DNA of 64,000 nucleotides from JAUZRW01 sp964549915 (GCA_964549915.1 CAZJWX010000011.1:28079-92078), one strand, 5' to 3'; shown: positions 33,430-43,387, counted from the stretch's first letter. Translations and numbers: made by a program. Notes: generated by a model not told the origin, from the sequence alone.

Positions 33430-35628
33430 ATGGCCTTCTTCGAACCGTTCGCTCTGATCTTCAACAGCTTCACACTGGCGCTGGCGATTGCTTTTTTGTT
33501 CATCGTCCTCTGGTATGACGTTCGACGGACGGTAAATCAGTTCTTCGCGCTGTACTTGATTCTGGTTCAGATCTGGAATGTTGGTTTTCTGCTCGAGCAA
33601 GTTTCCCGCTTCATTGACGATGACCGCTTCCTGGTCTTCGCAACGGGTCTGGCGGAAGCGGGTTTTGTCAGCTCCAGCATCGGCCTTTACAGCGTGATGG
33701 CTGTGTTGGTTGGCGTGCAACCGCGCCGTTTTCGTCTTATCATTGGCCTTTACCTGACCATCGCTCTTGGTTACGTCGGCTACCTCTACTCGACTGGCCA
33801 GGCCACGCCGCAGACATTATCCTTCGTGACATTCTTCTTCATCGTATTCGATGGGTTGACAATCTACTTGATGTGGCGTTATCGCCGTAAACTGCGCAAT
33901 TCATGGGCGATGATTGGCATCCTGGGCTTTGTTGCCGGTCAGGTGATTAGCTATGCCAACCCCAACCTGGGACTGGACGCCGCTTCTGCCACCATCAGTT
34001 CTGTCGGGGTTCTGATCATCAGCGCGGCATTGATCCAGCAGCAGATCATCGTGCCGCTATTTGAGCGCGGCGCACAGCTAGAGGCGATGCACGAGGTCAG
34101 CATAGCCATCACGAGCCGGATTGCCACAGATGCGGTTCTCAATGAAATTGCGGAACGCGCTGCGGAATGGTTGCAAGCGGACGGAGCCTGTATCTTCCTC
34201 ATGCAAGATGGCTGTCTGCGACTTGTAGCCATCTACAACATGCCCTTGAGCGTGATGAACATGGAAGTTGAGCCAGGGTATGGCGTTTCCGGATCAGTGG
34301 CCCAGACGAAGGAGACCATCTTCCTGGAGAATTTCGCACGCGATTGGACAGAAGAAATCGAATTTCCGCTTGCGCAGGAAACGTTCGGTTCACTCATTGG
34401 GGTTCCCCTGGTCTATGACGAGGATGTGATTGGCACTTTGCTCGTGATCTCTGGGGCGCAGGGTCACCTGTTTGACCGCGACGATGTTGATTTGTTGGAG
34501 TTGCTCGCTGCGCAGGCCGCAGTCGCCATCACACATGGCAAACTCTTCAACGAGCAAAAAGTGCTGGCGGACCGCCTGGAAGTGGCTCATGATCAACTGC
34601 ACACCGTTCTCACGAGCACCAACAACCCGGTCATCGCCGTCAATCGCAGCCTGCAACTGGTATTCACGAATCCAGCAGCGATTTCACTCTTTGCCCTGGA
34701 TACGATCCATCGCCGGGACAATCTCACCCGTGCCCTACCCTCACATGTTGTCCCGCGTGATTTCCGCGCGGTGCTGCGACAAATTCGCACCGAGGGTGTC
34801 TACAATTACGAGATTGAGTGGCGCGGGAAGACTTATCTCTGCCACGTTGCGAGCCTGGGGGAGACTCGCATTGAAGGATTTGTCGCTGTCCTCAATGATG
34901 TGACCGAACTCAAGGAATTGGATCGCATCAAGAGCGAGATGGTGCGTATGACCAGCCACGATCTCAAGAATCCATTGCAAGCCGCTATGGCAAATCTGGA
35001 ATTGTTGCGCGATGATGTCGAGGCCTTCAAAGATCAGGAGGTCTCGCTCTCGATTGACAACATCGAGCGCCAATTGAACAAGATGGAACGCATCATCCGT
35101 GCCATTCTCGACCTGGAGCGAATCCGCATGGGAGCCAACGCTGCCGATTTGTGCCATCCCGCCGAAATCATCGAGGATGCTGTAGCCGAATTGCGCGATA
35201 TGGCCCAGGAGCAGCACGTTACGTTGACCGTGCAGGTTGCGCCGGATGTACGGAACTTTCTGGGGGATGCGGAACAGTTCGAACGTGCCATCATCAACCT
35301 CGTCGAGAATGCGATCAAGTTCAACCATGCAGGAGGTGAGGTGCAGATCGCAGCAAAAAATGACGGTAACAGCATCATGATCACCGTTCGCGATAATGGC
35401 ATCGGGATTCCGTATGAGGTTCAGTCCAAAATTTTCGATCGCTTCTTTCGGGGGCATCAGCAGGGGGCGGAGCACATCAGCGGCTCTGGCCTCGGCCTCA
35501 GCCTGGTAAAGGCTGTGATTGATAACCATGGTGGGCAAATCTGGCTGGAAAGCGCGAGTAGAGTGGGCACGACTTTCTCTATGCGCATTCCAGTTGCCAC
35601 CAACGCAATTTCTGTTGTTAGTGAGTAG
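33430..35628 (+). CDS. membrane sensor histidine kinase with GAF and PAS domains
   Basis: 732 residues from ATG 33430 (an upstream frame starting inside the regulator gene lacks signals). Order: about seven hydrophobic segments (residues 1-200), a GAF-type domain (about 220-370), a PAS-like domain (about 390-490), HisKA with phospho-acceptor H510 in MTSHDLKNPLQ, and HATPase with NLVENAIKFN, DNGIGIP and GSGLGLSLV. It pairs with the OmpR-type regulator just upstream. The membrane part resembles the 7TM sensor module found in Chloroflexota kinases; its signal is unknown. A plain single-strand kinase is expected to phosphorylate D51 of the regulator. Confidence 0.92.
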   Translation: MAFFEPFALIFNSFTLALAIAFLFIVLWYDVRRTVNQFFALYLILVQIWNVGFLLEQVSRFIDDDRFLVFATGLAEAGFVSSSIGLYSVMAVLVGVQPRRFRLIIGLYLTIALGYVGYLYSTGQATPQTLSFVTFFFIVFDGLTIYLMWRYRRKLRNSWAMIGILGFVAGQVISYANPNLGLDAASATISSVGVLIISAALIQQQIIVPLFERGAQLEAMHEVSIAITSRIATDAVLNEIAERAAEWLQADGACIFLMQDGCLRLVAIYNMPLSVMNMEVEPGYGVSGSVAQTKETIFLENFARDWTEEIEFPLAQETFGSLIGVPLVYDEDVIGTLLVISGAQGHLFDRDDVDLLELLAAQAAVAITHGKLFNEQKVLADRLEVAHDQLHTVLTSTNNPVIAVNRSLQLVFTNPAAISLFALDTIHRRDNLTRALPSHVVPRDFRAVLRQIRTEGVYNYEIEWRGKTYLCHVASLGETRIEGFVAVLNDVTELKELDRIKSEMVRMTSHDLKNPLQAAMANLELLRDDVEAFKDQEVSLSIDNIERQLNKMERIIRAILDLERIRMGANAADLCHPAEIIEDAVAELRDMAQEQHVTLTVQVAPDVRNFLGDAEQFERAIINLVENAIKFNHAGGEVQIAAKNDGNSIMITVRDNGIGIPYEVQSKIFDRFFRGHQQGAEHISGSGLGLSLVKAVIDNHGGQIWLESASRVGTTFSMRIPVATNAISVVSE

Positions 35629-35655
35629 TCTGCAAAGTAAAGGGTAACCAGCGTT

Positions 35656-36705
35656 ATGCGTGCAAAAATCGTCGTAGTTCTCGTCCTCGTCAGTCTGCTG
35701 TCGTTGATTGGTCACAGTATTGCCCAGAGTGATCCGGCGACACCAACACCAGCCCCATCCAAAACCCCGCTACCGCCCGCGAGCAGCACACCGAGCGATC
35801 AAGAGGCTCAGGCCGAAGCGACACCCGAAGTATCAGAAGAATCCGAGTCCTCGTTGAGTCCCCTACCCCGTTCTTACACACAGGAAGACCTTTCCGTATT
35901 GGTGGGTAATGTCCAGCTTCCCAACGGGCAAGTGTGGTTCGAGAATGAACTGTACGCAGTCTGTTCTGGTGACTGGACACTGTATCGCGTCAACTCCGAG
36001 ACAGGATCAACGATCTCCTACGTCTTCGGTGTACGTGACGCCCATACGCTTGCTGTGCAGGATACGGAAGCAGGCTTCAACCTGTACGTTCCGGATTTCG
36101 ACACGAATCAAGTTTTCCGGATTGACCACACGCAGAATGCTCCAGCAGTCGTCGCCGATGAGGCGTTCGACGGCCCCTGGGGAATCGCGCTGCTGGATGA
36201 GGAATCCGCCCTCGTGACCAATGCACGTGGCAATACGCTCGTGCATCTCACATTTGAAGGTCAGACGAAGATTGTCGCTGATGGGTTCCGTACGCCAACC
36301 GGAATCGTTATCGACGAAGATTATGTTTACATCGCTAATAACGGGAGTGCACGTCGCGCTGTAGAGTGGTTCGCGGTCGAAGAATTACCGCTGGAAGACG
36401 ACAATGAGGCTCCCGTCACCGACTTCACCGAACCACTTGTGAGTGGATTGCAGAATGTCTCGAATCTCGTCCTCGCACCAGATGGCTATCTATACTTCAC
36501 CTATGCCCTGGGGACTCGGGGCGTCGTTGGCCGAATTGATCCTGAGGTTTGCCGAGGTGGAGGCTGCACCAACGATGAGGTCGAAATCGTTCTGTTCACA
36601 GAATTGCAAGCACCACTGGCGGGTCTGGCAATTTCCGACGATATGAGGCTGTTCGTCCACACGATTTACCGTCCGGAGATTTACTGGGTTCGTCTGTACG
36701 AATAG
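35656..36705 (+). CDS. secreted NHL/SMP-30-like beta-propeller
   Basis: 349 residues, signal peptide plus a Pro/Thr/Glu-rich spacer to about residue 75, then a propeller with repeated blocks such as PDFDTNQVFRIDH, PWGIALLDEESALVTNARGNTLV, PTGIVIDEDYVYIANNGS and NVSNLVLAPDGYLYFTY, the pattern of SMP-30/NHL or gluconolactonase-like proteins. Catalytic metal ligands cannot be placed with certainty. It lies 27 bases after the kinase stop and may be co-transcribed with the two-component pair. Terminated by the hairpin at 36716-36747. Confidence 0.8.
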   Translation: MRAKIVVVLVLVSLLSLIGHSIAQSDPATPTPAPSKTPLPPASSTPSDQEAQAEATPEVSEESESSLSPLPRSYTQEDLSVLVGNVQLPNGQVWFENELYAVCSGDWTLYRVNSETGSTISYVFGVRDAHTLAVQDTEAGFNLYVPDFDTNQVFRIDHTQNAPAVVADEAFDGPWGIALLDEESALVTNARGNTLVHLTFEGQTKIVADGFRTPTGIVIDEDYVYIANNGSARRAVEWFAVEELPLEDDNEAPVTDFTEPLVSGLQNVSNLVLAPDGYLYFTYALGTRGVVGRIDPEVCRGGGCTNDEVEIVLFTELQAPLAGLAISDDMRLFVHTIYRPEIYWVRLYE

Positions 36706-36715
36706 GTGTCGTAAA

Positions 36716-36747
36716 GTGTGGGACGGAGGCCAATCGCCGTCCCACAC
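36716..36747. terminator. bidirectional terminator
   Basis: GTGTGGGACGG and CCGTCCCACAC, an 11-bp perfect stem with a 10-base loop, between convergent genes (stops at 36705 and 36749). On the minus strand TTTA follows; on the plus strand CTCATTTCCC. Confidence 0.8.
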
Positions 36748-36748
36748 C

Positions 36749-36997
36749 TCATTTCCCAAGCGGTTCGGCCAGCAGCACCCCAACCAATGACAACAGCAAA
36801 CCACCGCCGTGCAGCAACACGTGCACTACCTCTAGCACGGAAGAAGCAACGGCGATATTCACCAATTCCAGGATTGTCGCCAGCAAAATCAGCAGCACAC
36901 CGACCAAAATCGGCAGCCCCTTGCGACGGGCGAGATAATTCGAAACTTGCGCCAGCAACTTCACCAAGAAGGGCGACTCATCGATCCGCTTGAACAT
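36749..36997 (-). CDS. small membrane protein downstream of hflX
   Basis: 82 residues, two hydrophobic segments (LPILVGVLLILLATILELV and VVHVLLHGGGLLLSLVGVLLA). The ATG shares one base with the hflX stop (TGATG) and has CGGAG seven bases upstream, so translation is coupled. No family is recognised. Coupling suggests function with HflX, or simply a convenient operon position. Confidence 0.75.
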   Translation of the reverse strand: MFKRIDESPFLVKLLAQVSNYLARRKGLPILVGVLLILLATILELVNIAVASSVLEVVHVLLHGGGLLLSLVGVLLAEPLGK

Positions 36998-38316
36998 CAC
37001 ATGAACTCCGGGTGCTCATAGTCTTTGTAACGTTCGTACAATTCAGCAGACAGCTCCACTTCAACGAGGATGCCTTCTGCCATGTGCTCCTGCCCAAGCA
37101 CATGCGCTTGCTGGAACAATTGCGAGACGATATCCCCGCGTTCGTAGGGTAGCATCAGTTTGACGCGCCGCAGTCGTGCGGACAGCACAGTTTCAATTGT
37201 CTGTAACAGGTCATCGAGGCCTGTCTGCGCCTGTGCGGAAACCGCGACCTGTGCGCTGTAACTGACTTCATTGGGATCAACGACCGGAAGGGAACCGTCC
37301 CACTGATCCATCTTGTTCCAGACCAGGATACGCGGCGCATGGCTGGCATCAATTTCGGCAAGGGTGTCCTCCACCGTTTCGATGTGAGCCAGTACATCCG
37401 GGTGTGAGACATCCACAACATGCAAGACGACATCAGCTTCGAGGATCTCCTCGAGCGTGGCGCGGAAAGCAGCAACCAATGTCGTTGGTAGCTTCTGAAT
37501 GAAGCCTACGGTATCGCTGATGAGCATTTCACGACCGCTGGGAAGTACAACGCGCCGTGTCGTCGGGTCGAGCGTGGCAAAAAGCTGATCCGCCACATAG
37601 ACTGTCGATTCAGAGACTGCATTAATGAGCGTGGACTTGCCCGCGTTGGTATAGCCGACCAATGCTACCGTAGGGATGCCTGATTTGCGCCGCTGGGCGC
37701 GGTGTTGGGCGCGGTGCATGCGCACCCCTTCGATATCCTGCTTGAGCTTCGTGATCTTGCGGCTGATCTCGCGCTTGTCAACTTCAAGCTGCGTTTCGCC
37801 GGGGCCGCGAACACCAACACCCCCTGCCCCGCCAGTACCACCAGCCTGACGTGCCAGGTGCGTCCACTGTCGTGTGAGACGTGGTAAGCGATACTCGTAC
37901 TGCGCCAGCTCTACTTGCAATGCCCCTTCACGGGTGCGGGCGTGCTGCGCGAAAATATCGAGAATCAAGGCGGAGCGATCCAGCAGTTTGATGTTCTCGC
38001 CAAACAACTTCGAAAGCTCACGTTGATGTCGCGGCGACAGTTCATCATCAAAGATGACAGCCTGGGCACCAGCCTCTTCTACGGCTTCGATGATTTCCTG
38101 CACTTTGCCCGATCCCACATAGGTTGATGGGTCGATGGCGTGCATCATCTGCCGAATTTGCCCCACTACCTGCATTCCGGCGGTATCGGCGAGCATAGCC
38201 AGTTCTTGCAGCGAAGCTTCCAACGATAGCACCGGACGGGTGCCGCGCTCTTCCGCAGCCACGAGAATTGCCTTTTCCGGCTGGTGATTGATAATCTGAT
38301 GTGTGGTCGTCGTCAT
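36997..38316 (-). CDS. hflX: ribosome-associated GTPase HflX
   Basis: 439 residues. HflX splits stalled or stress-damaged 70S ribosomes. The N-terminal HflX domain (AQAVIFDDELSPRHQRELSKLFG, VLDRS-like RSALILDIFAQHARTREGALQVELAQYEYRLPRL) is followed by the Gly-rich linker GGTGGAGGVGVRGPGETQLE and the GTPase domain: G1 GYTNAGKSTL, G3 DTVGFIQKLP, G4 NKMD. A C-terminal extension includes a ribosome-contact region. Length matches. It is coupled to the small membrane protein gene; 26 bases separate it from the upstream aminotransferase gene. Confidence 0.95.
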   Translation of the reverse strand: MTTTTHQIINHQPEKAILVAAEERGTRPVLSLEASLQELAMLADTAGMQVVGQIRQMMHAIDPSTYVGSGKVQEIIEAVEEAGAQAVIFDDELSPRHQRELSKLFGENIKLLDRSALILDIFAQHARTREGALQVELAQYEYRLPRLTRQWTHLARQAGGTGGAGGVGVRGPGETQLEVDKREISRKITKLKQDIEGVRMHRAQHRAQRRKSGIPTVALVGYTNAGKSTLINAVSESTVYVADQLFATLDPTTRRVVLPSGREMLISDTVGFIQKLPTTLVAAFRATLEEILEADVVLHVVDVSHPDVLAHIETVEDTLAEIDASHAPRILVWNKMDQWDGSLPVVDPNEVSYSAQVAVSAQAQTGLDDLLQTIETVLSARLRRVKLMLPYERGDIVSQLFQQAHVLGQEHMAEGILVEVELSAELYERYKDYEHPEFM

Positions 38317-38341
38317 TTGGTCTCTTGAAGAAACATTCGGT

Positions 38342-39514
38342 CTATACTCTGTTATACCACGTTTTCAATCTGTTGATGCCTTCTGCGACTCGTTCATCGG
38401 GTACGCTCAAGCTCAGACGGACATACCCTTCTCCTCCGGGGCCATACGCCGTCCCCGGGGCGATGCTCACCTGTGCTTCGGTCAACGCTCGCTCAATGTA
38501 GGCCTCTGGGGGCATGGCTTCCACCTTCGCCCAGACGTAGAGCGTGCCTGCTGGTTGCTGCGCAGATAAACCGATTTCGGGCAGTGCTTCCAGGAGCATA
38601 TCCCGGCGGCGCTCATAAACACGATTACGTTCTGCGAACCACTCTGTGGGGGTTGCATCAATGGCCGCAATTCCCGCATCGTAAATTGCCTTGAAATGCC
38701 CGCTGTCCACATTGCTCTTGACTGTGAGAAGCTGCTTCAGCGCATCCGCCGAACCGACAGCCGCACCCAGACGCCAGCCAGCCATGTTGAACGTCTTGGA
38801 GAAAGACATGAATTCAACTGTCTGCTCGGTCGCACCCGGCACCTGGAGCACGCTGGGCGCAATGTAGCCATCGAATGTCACGTCGCAGTAAGGATTATCA
38901 GACGCGAGCAAAACGTTATGTTCGCGGCAACGCTCCATGATTCTGGCATAGAAATCTAGATCAGCAGCGGCACCAGTCGGGTTGTTCGGGTAATTGACCC
39001 AGAGGATTTTCGCTGCTTCCCAGGTTTCTTCGTCAATGGAGTCCAGGTCTAGCAGAAAACCTTGTTCTGCAGGCATCGGTACATAGCAAACCTGGGCACC
39101 CACGAGGCGTGCCCCCATCGCGTAGGCCGGATACCCGACTGAGGGCACCAGCGCCACTGAGTCCGTATCCAGATAGGCCAACATCAGATTGACGATGCCC
39201 TCCTTGCTACCAAGGAGCGGCAATACTTCAGTTTCCGGGTTCAGGTCGACTCCGAAACGCTTCTGGTAGTAGCGGGCAACCGCCTGCCGAAAGCTCGCAG
39301 TGCCTCGGTAGCCCGCGTAGCCATGGTTGGCCGGCTGGGCTGCTGAGGCTGCGAGCGCTGCTGTCACATGATCACCGGGTGGCATATCGGGACTGCCAAT
39401 ATCCAGGCGAATTACATCCAATCCTTCGGCCTGCATCTTCCCTATTCGCTGACTAATCGTCGCGAAGACATATGGGGGAAGATTGTCCAACCGTGCCGAT
39501 GGTACGGGTATCAT
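38342..39514 (-). CDS. PLP aminotransferase, LL-diaminopimelate aminotransferase-like
   Basis: 390 residues, fold-type I class I/II aminotransferase. PLP-lysine in SFSKTFNMAGWRLG; NYPNNPTGA and the substrate arginine in the C-terminal YVRLSLSV are clear. The closest recall is the LL-diaminopimelate aminotransferase/DapC-like group, but members of this family accept many substrates; aspartate or aromatic aminotransferase is possible. It would use the lysine precursor pathway fed by asd. It is the first gene upstream of hflX on this strand. Confidence 0.88.
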   Translation of the reverse strand: MIPVPSARLDNLPPYVFATISQRIGKMQAEGLDVIRLDIGSPDMPPGDHVTAALAASAAQPANHGYAGYRGTASFRQAVARYYQKRFGVDLNPETEVLPLLGSKEGIVNLMLAYLDTDSVALVPSVGYPAYAMGARLVGAQVCYVPMPAEQGFLLDLDSIDEETWEAAKILWVNYPNNPTGAAADLDFYARIMERCREHNVLLASDNPYCDVTFDGYIAPSVLQVPGATEQTVEFMSFSKTFNMAGWRLGAAVGSADALKQLLTVKSNVDSGHFKAIYDAGIAAIDATPTEWFAERNRVYERRRDMLLEALPEIGLSAQQPAGTLYVWAKVEAMPPEAYIERALTEAQVSIAPGTAYGPGGEGYVRLSLSVPDERVAEGINRLKTWYNRV

Positions 39515-39542
39515 TCAAAAAACTCCAATCCAACGATGTTTA

Positions 39543-40913
39543 TTAAGTGAAGCTGATTTGTGGAGCATCAATCTCCGCCAGATAAGGATCCTGCAACGTA
39601 GCAATGGACTCCATCATAGCCGCCAGTCCACGTTCCGAATAAGCACGCTTGCGATCGCGTTTGCCACGAATGCGCGTTTGCAGGCCAGGCAGGATGCCAA
39701 AATTGGCCTTCATCGGCTGGAAGTCCGCAGGGTCGGTGTGGGTGACATAGTAGCATAGCGCCCCCAGCATCGTCTCACGCGGCGGAACCCAGGCATCCAG
39801 CCCGCGCAACTGTCGTGACAGGTTGATTGCCGCAACCAGGCCAGTCGCCACATTGCCCACGTATCCTTCAACGCCCGTGATCTGCCCACCGAAATAGAGT
39901 GTTTCGCACTGGCGGAACTGCATCGTGGGGTGCAGGAGAGTCGGCGCATTGAGGAACGTATTACGGTGCATCTGCCCCATCCGGACGAATTCCGCATTTT
40001 CCAGGCCGGGGATCAATCGCAGCACATCCTTCTGCGCCCCCCAACGGATATTCGTCTGGAAACCGACGATGTTATAGAGGCTGCCAGCGATGTTATCGCG
40101 CCGAAGCTGAACAACTGCATAAGGACGTTTACCCGTTCGTGGATCGCGAATACCGACCGGGCGCATCGGCCCAAAGGCCAGGGTATCGTCACCCCGTTTG
40201 GCGAGTTGCTCAATTGGCACACAACCTTCGAAGAAATTCGGGTCTTCGCGCTCGAAGTCGCGCAGCGTTGTCGTCTCCGCATCGCGAAGTGCCTTGACGA
40301 AACGCTCATATTGCTCTTGATCCATCGGGCAATTGATGTAATCGCCTTCTTCAGTATCCCCGCGATCATAACGATTACCATGAAATGCGATTTCCATGTC
40401 AATGCTACTGGCTTCGACAATGGGTGAAATCGCGTCATAGAAGTACAGGTAATTCTGGCCTGTCAGGCGACCAATATCCGCCGCCAGCGAATCCGATGTC
40501 AGCGGTCCTGTCGCAACGATCACCGGGGCATCTTCCGGCAGGGTTTCTACCTCTTCGCGAATCACCGAGATGTTCGGATGTGCGCCAATGGCATCGGTAA
40601 CTCTTTGCGCGAACACCTCACGATCCACCGCGAGCGCACCACCCGCAGGAACCTGGGCTTCTTCCGCGCACTTCAATAACAGCGAACGCAGCAGTTTGAG
40701 TTCATTTTGCAGCAAACCAGTTGCACGATCTGGCAGCTTAGAGCCGAGCGAGTTACTGCATACAAGTTCGCCCAGGCGATCGCTGACGTGCGCCCCGGTT
40801 GTCTTTCGCGGGCGCATTTCATACAGATGAACCGTATGTCCGCGCTCTGCAAGTTGCCACGCTGCTTCTGTCCCTGCCAATCCACCACCGATGACGGTAA
40901 TGATCTCACTCAT
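39543..40913 (-). CDS. trmFO: tRNA U54 methyltransferase TrmFO
   Basis: 456 residues from ATG 40913 with GAGGGG upstream. FAD- and folate-dependent enzyme that methylates U54 of tRNA. Signatures are the FAD motif VIGGGLAGTEAAWQLAERG at the start, GAHVSDRLGELVCSNSLGS, and VEGYVGNVATGLVAAIN. The family replaces SAM-dependent TrmA in many lineages. No frameshift or truncation is seen. It lies downstream of the TPR gene (40945) and 28 bases before the aminotransferase, so the group is a probable run of housekeeping genes. Confidence 0.95.
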   Translation of the reverse strand: MSEIITVIGGGLAGTEAAWQLAERGHTVHLYEMRPRKTTGAHVSDRLGELVCSNSLGSKLPDRATGLLQNELKLLRSLLLKCAEEAQVPAGGALAVDREVFAQRVTDAIGAHPNISVIREEVETLPEDAPVIVATGPLTSDSLAADIGRLTGQNYLYFYDAISPIVEASSIDMEIAFHGNRYDRGDTEEGDYINCPMDQEQYERFVKALRDAETTTLRDFEREDPNFFEGCVPIEQLAKRGDDTLAFGPMRPVGIRDPRTGKRPYAVVQLRRDNIAGSLYNIVGFQTNIRWGAQKDVLRLIPGLENAEFVRMGQMHRNTFLNAPTLLHPTMQFRQCETLYFGGQITGVEGYVGNVATGLVAAINLSRQLRGLDAWVPPRETMLGALCYYVTHTDPADFQPMKANFGILPGLQTRIRGKRDRKRAYSERGLAAMMESIATLQDPYLAEIDAPQISFT

Positions 40914-40944
40914 GGGCTTGCCCCTCAAAACTCACAGCTCTCAT

Positions 40945-42180
40945 TCATAACGGTACAGCCAAGCGACTTGACGCCTCATGGTACGCCTGGATCGTCGAGG
41001 TATCAATCCCGGTCGGCGCATTCTGCAACGCCAGCTCATAGCTTTGTTGTGCTTCGGCGAAAGCTCCCATAGCAAATTGCGCATTCCCCAGCAGGGCATA
41101 AATGCGGTACGTCTCCGTTTCAACACCTTGTTCCAACAACTGCTTGAGGAATGTCGTCGTTTCTGCGTACTGCCCCAGTTGGTACTGTGCTACGGCTATA
41201 CGATATTGGAGTGTCTCCCCCCAGGGATGATAAGGATTGAAGCGCAGCGCCTCCTGGTAGGCTGGTATAGCCTGCGTATATTCCAGGAGCGCCATGTAGG
41301 CATTGCCTAGCATCTCGTAGACTCGCGACCAGGTCACATCAACGCCGATGGGAGCCTTATCCATCTGGATGAAGCGTTTGATCGTAGCAATCAGTTCCTG
41401 CTCGCGTCCCGGCATCTCCGCGAGGATCTCCGCGATGGCGAAGAGCGCTTCAATAACTGCCGAACGCGACTTACTGGTTTCGTTGCTGGCGATTTGCAGC
41501 GCCTCAGAAGCAGCCGTATAAGCAGCCGTGAGGTCTTGCTCCCGCAGGATCCGTGCCCGCATTAGATAAACCTGTATCAACCACCCACGCGGTTCTTCGG
41601 GCGGATATTCGTTCATTGCCTGTTCCAGGTATCCGAGCGCTTGCGGCAGCTTACGCAGCTCATAGTATGCGATGAATCCCAGCCGTTCGTAGCACAGCGC
41701 GTTCAATTCGGGATGTTGTGGGGACTCTTCACTCGCCAGGGCTTGCTCGAAGTAGCGTATTGCACCCAATACATCATCATCAATCAAGGTCAGTCGCCCC
41801 AACTGATACTGAACCCAGCCAATATCACTGTTCTGCGGATCATCTTCCAGAATGCGTGCATACAGTTGGCGAGCTTGTTCCAGGTCTGCCTTCTGAGCGA
41901 AGCCAACAGTTGCTTGCTCATACCGGGCGAAGTGGGCATCTGCACGCAATTGAAGGAGTTCGACATCATCCTGTGCGTATTTCTCGAGTGTAGCGAGGTC
42001 TTCCAGTGCGTTCTGCGGCCTACCCACCATGATGTGCAGTCGCGCACGCAGAGCCAACAGTTCGGCGTAAATGGTCTGGGAAGGTTCTGCCGTGCGGAGC
42101 ATTCGTGCTAGCAGAACTTCCGCTCGTTTAACCTGACCTTCCACGAGTAATTGCTGCAACTGGCTCAAAGTATCCTGCAT
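40945..42180 (-). CDS. TPR-repeat protein
   Basis: 411 residues from ATG 42180 with GAGGGG upstream. It consists of TPR-like helical pairs along its length (for example ALEDLATLEKYAQDD, DIGWVQYQLGRLTLID, VYEMLGNAYMALLEYTQAIPAYQEALRFNPYHPWGE and YALLGNAQFAMGAFAEAQQSYELAL). No signal peptide or membrane segment. Probably a scaffold; function is not known. It lies between plsX and trmFO. Confidence 0.8.
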   Translation of the reverse strand: MQDTLSQLQQLLVEGQVKRAEVLLARMLRTAEPSQTIYAELLALRARLHIMVGRPQNALEDLATLEKYAQDDVELLQLRADAHFARYEQATVGFAQKADLEQARQLYARILEDDPQNSDIGWVQYQLGRLTLIDDDVLGAIRYFEQALASEESPQHPELNALCYERLGFIAYYELRKLPQALGYLEQAMNEYPPEEPRGWLIQVYLMRARILREQDLTAAYTAASEALQIASNETSKSRSAVIEALFAIAEILAEMPGREQELIATIKRFIQMDKAPIGVDVTWSRVYEMLGNAYMALLEYTQAIPAYQEALRFNPYHPWGETLQYRIAVAQYQLGQYAETTTFLKQLLEQGVETETYRIYALLGNAQFAMGAFAEAQQSYELALQNAPTGIDTSTIQAYHEASSRLAVPL

Positions 42181-42256
42181 CGTTCCCCTCACGACCAACT
42201 TGTCTGAACGGACGAAACTGCAATATTTATCGTAACATGAATTGCGGCTGTTTGGA

Positions 42257-43249
42257 TCAAATATCTCTTAACCCATCACGGATTGCCGCGACTGTATTGC
42301 CTTTCACAGCACGGCGTGCCTGGTTGATTGCATTCTTGATCGCGTGCGCGTCAGAGCTTCCATGCCCGATGATGACGATGCCATTTACGCCGAGCAGCGG
42401 TGCACCGCCAACTTCACCCGGATCAATGCGAGTCCGCACGCGTTTGAAGGCACCGCGTGCCAGCGCGCCCCCAAGCGTTGTCAGCGGGTTGGCGCGAATC
42501 TCCTCGCGGATGACGTCAGTCAGGTAGTTGATGGCGGCCTCAAACGTCTTAATGAACACATTGCCGACGAAGCCGTCCATCACCAGGACATCAATGCCCC
42601 CAGCCAGCACTTCTTTCGGCTCGGTGTGGCCAATGTAGTTCAATCCGGAGGCTTGCAGTAAGGCTTGAGTTTCGCGTACGAGGTTATTCCCCTTTCCCTC
42701 TTCTTCCCCATTGGAAAGAGTCGCAACCGTAGGACGGATACGCCCTAGCGCACGTTCTGCATAAACGCTACCCATCAGCGCGAATGTCAGCAGCCAGTCC
42801 GGGCGCGAGTCCGCATTCGCCCCCACATCCAGGAAGATTGTCTCCTTGCCGTGTACGGGGTACAGAGCAGTCAGAGCAGGTCGCTTGACCCCCTGGATGC
42901 GACGTAGTGTGCTGAGTGTCGCAATCGCGTGCGCAGCACCAGTATTACCCATCGTGACGAAGGCATCCGCTTCACCAGTCTTGACCAGATTCAGCCCGAC
43001 ATGCATGGAAGACTCGGGCTTGGATTTCATTGCTTCGCTCGGTTTTTCGTCCATGCTCACTGTCTCCGCCGCATGGACAACTTCAATCGGCAGTCCCGCA
43101 GTGTCGTGCTTCTGCAGTTCTGCTTTCACTTTCGTTTCGTCGCCTACAAGAACGACCGTATCCCCATATTCGCGAGCAGCCAGCACAGCACCTTCCACAT
43201 CTGGCTGTGGGCGGGCATCGGTGCCCATCGCGTCCATCACTATCCGCAT
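42257..43249 (-). CDS. plsX: phosphate acyltransferase PlsX
   Basis: 330 residues from ATG 43249, the start of MRIVMDAMGTDARP, rather than the longer frame to 43315 with an uncharacteristic Cys-containing lead. PlsX converts acyl-ACP to acyl phosphate for phospholipid synthesis. Signatures: VMDAMGTDARPQPDVEGAVLA, TMGNTGAAHAIATLSTLRRI, ALYPV, MDGFVGNVFIKTFEA and GGAPLLGVNGIVIIGHGSSDAHAIKNAI. The next gene on this strand (TPR) is 76 bases downstream. tRNA-Leu lies upstream on the other strand. Confidence 0.94.
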   Translation of the reverse strand: MRIVMDAMGTDARPQPDVEGAVLAAREYGDTVVLVGDETKVKAELQKHDTAGLPIEVVHAAETVSMDEKPSEAMKSKPESSMHVGLNLVKTGEADAFVTMGNTGAAHAIATLSTLRRIQGVKRPALTALYPVHGKETIFLDVGANADSRPDWLLTFALMGSVYAERALGRIRPTVATLSNGEEEGKGNNLVRETQALLQASGLNYIGHTEPKEVLAGGIDVLVMDGFVGNVFIKTFEAAINYLTDVIREEIRANPLTTLGGALARGAFKRVRTRIDPGEVGGAPLLGVNGIVIIGHGSSDAHAIKNAINQARRAVKGNTVAAIRDGLRDI

Positions 43250-43341
43250 TGTTGCACCTGGTGTTTCGTGTAATTTTATGGCAATTAAACAACAAAAGTG
43301 TACACGATCCTGCACACACAGCTACGCCCAACATCTCATCA

Positions 43342-43369
43342 TTGACATGGAAGGGCTGTTCTCTATAAT
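43342..43369 (+). promoter_or_regulatory. consensus promoter for tRNA-Leu
   Basis: TTGACA (43342-43347) and TATAAT (43364-43369), both perfect, separated by 16 bases. Predicted transcript start near 43376, 12 bases before the mature tRNA. Confidence 0.85.
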
Positions 43370-43387
43370 TTTACGTACCGAGAACAA

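Noticed and set aside
34741..35715. 324-codon minus-strand frame opposite the histidine kinase
   Set aside because: Kinase motifs on the plus strand are decisive.
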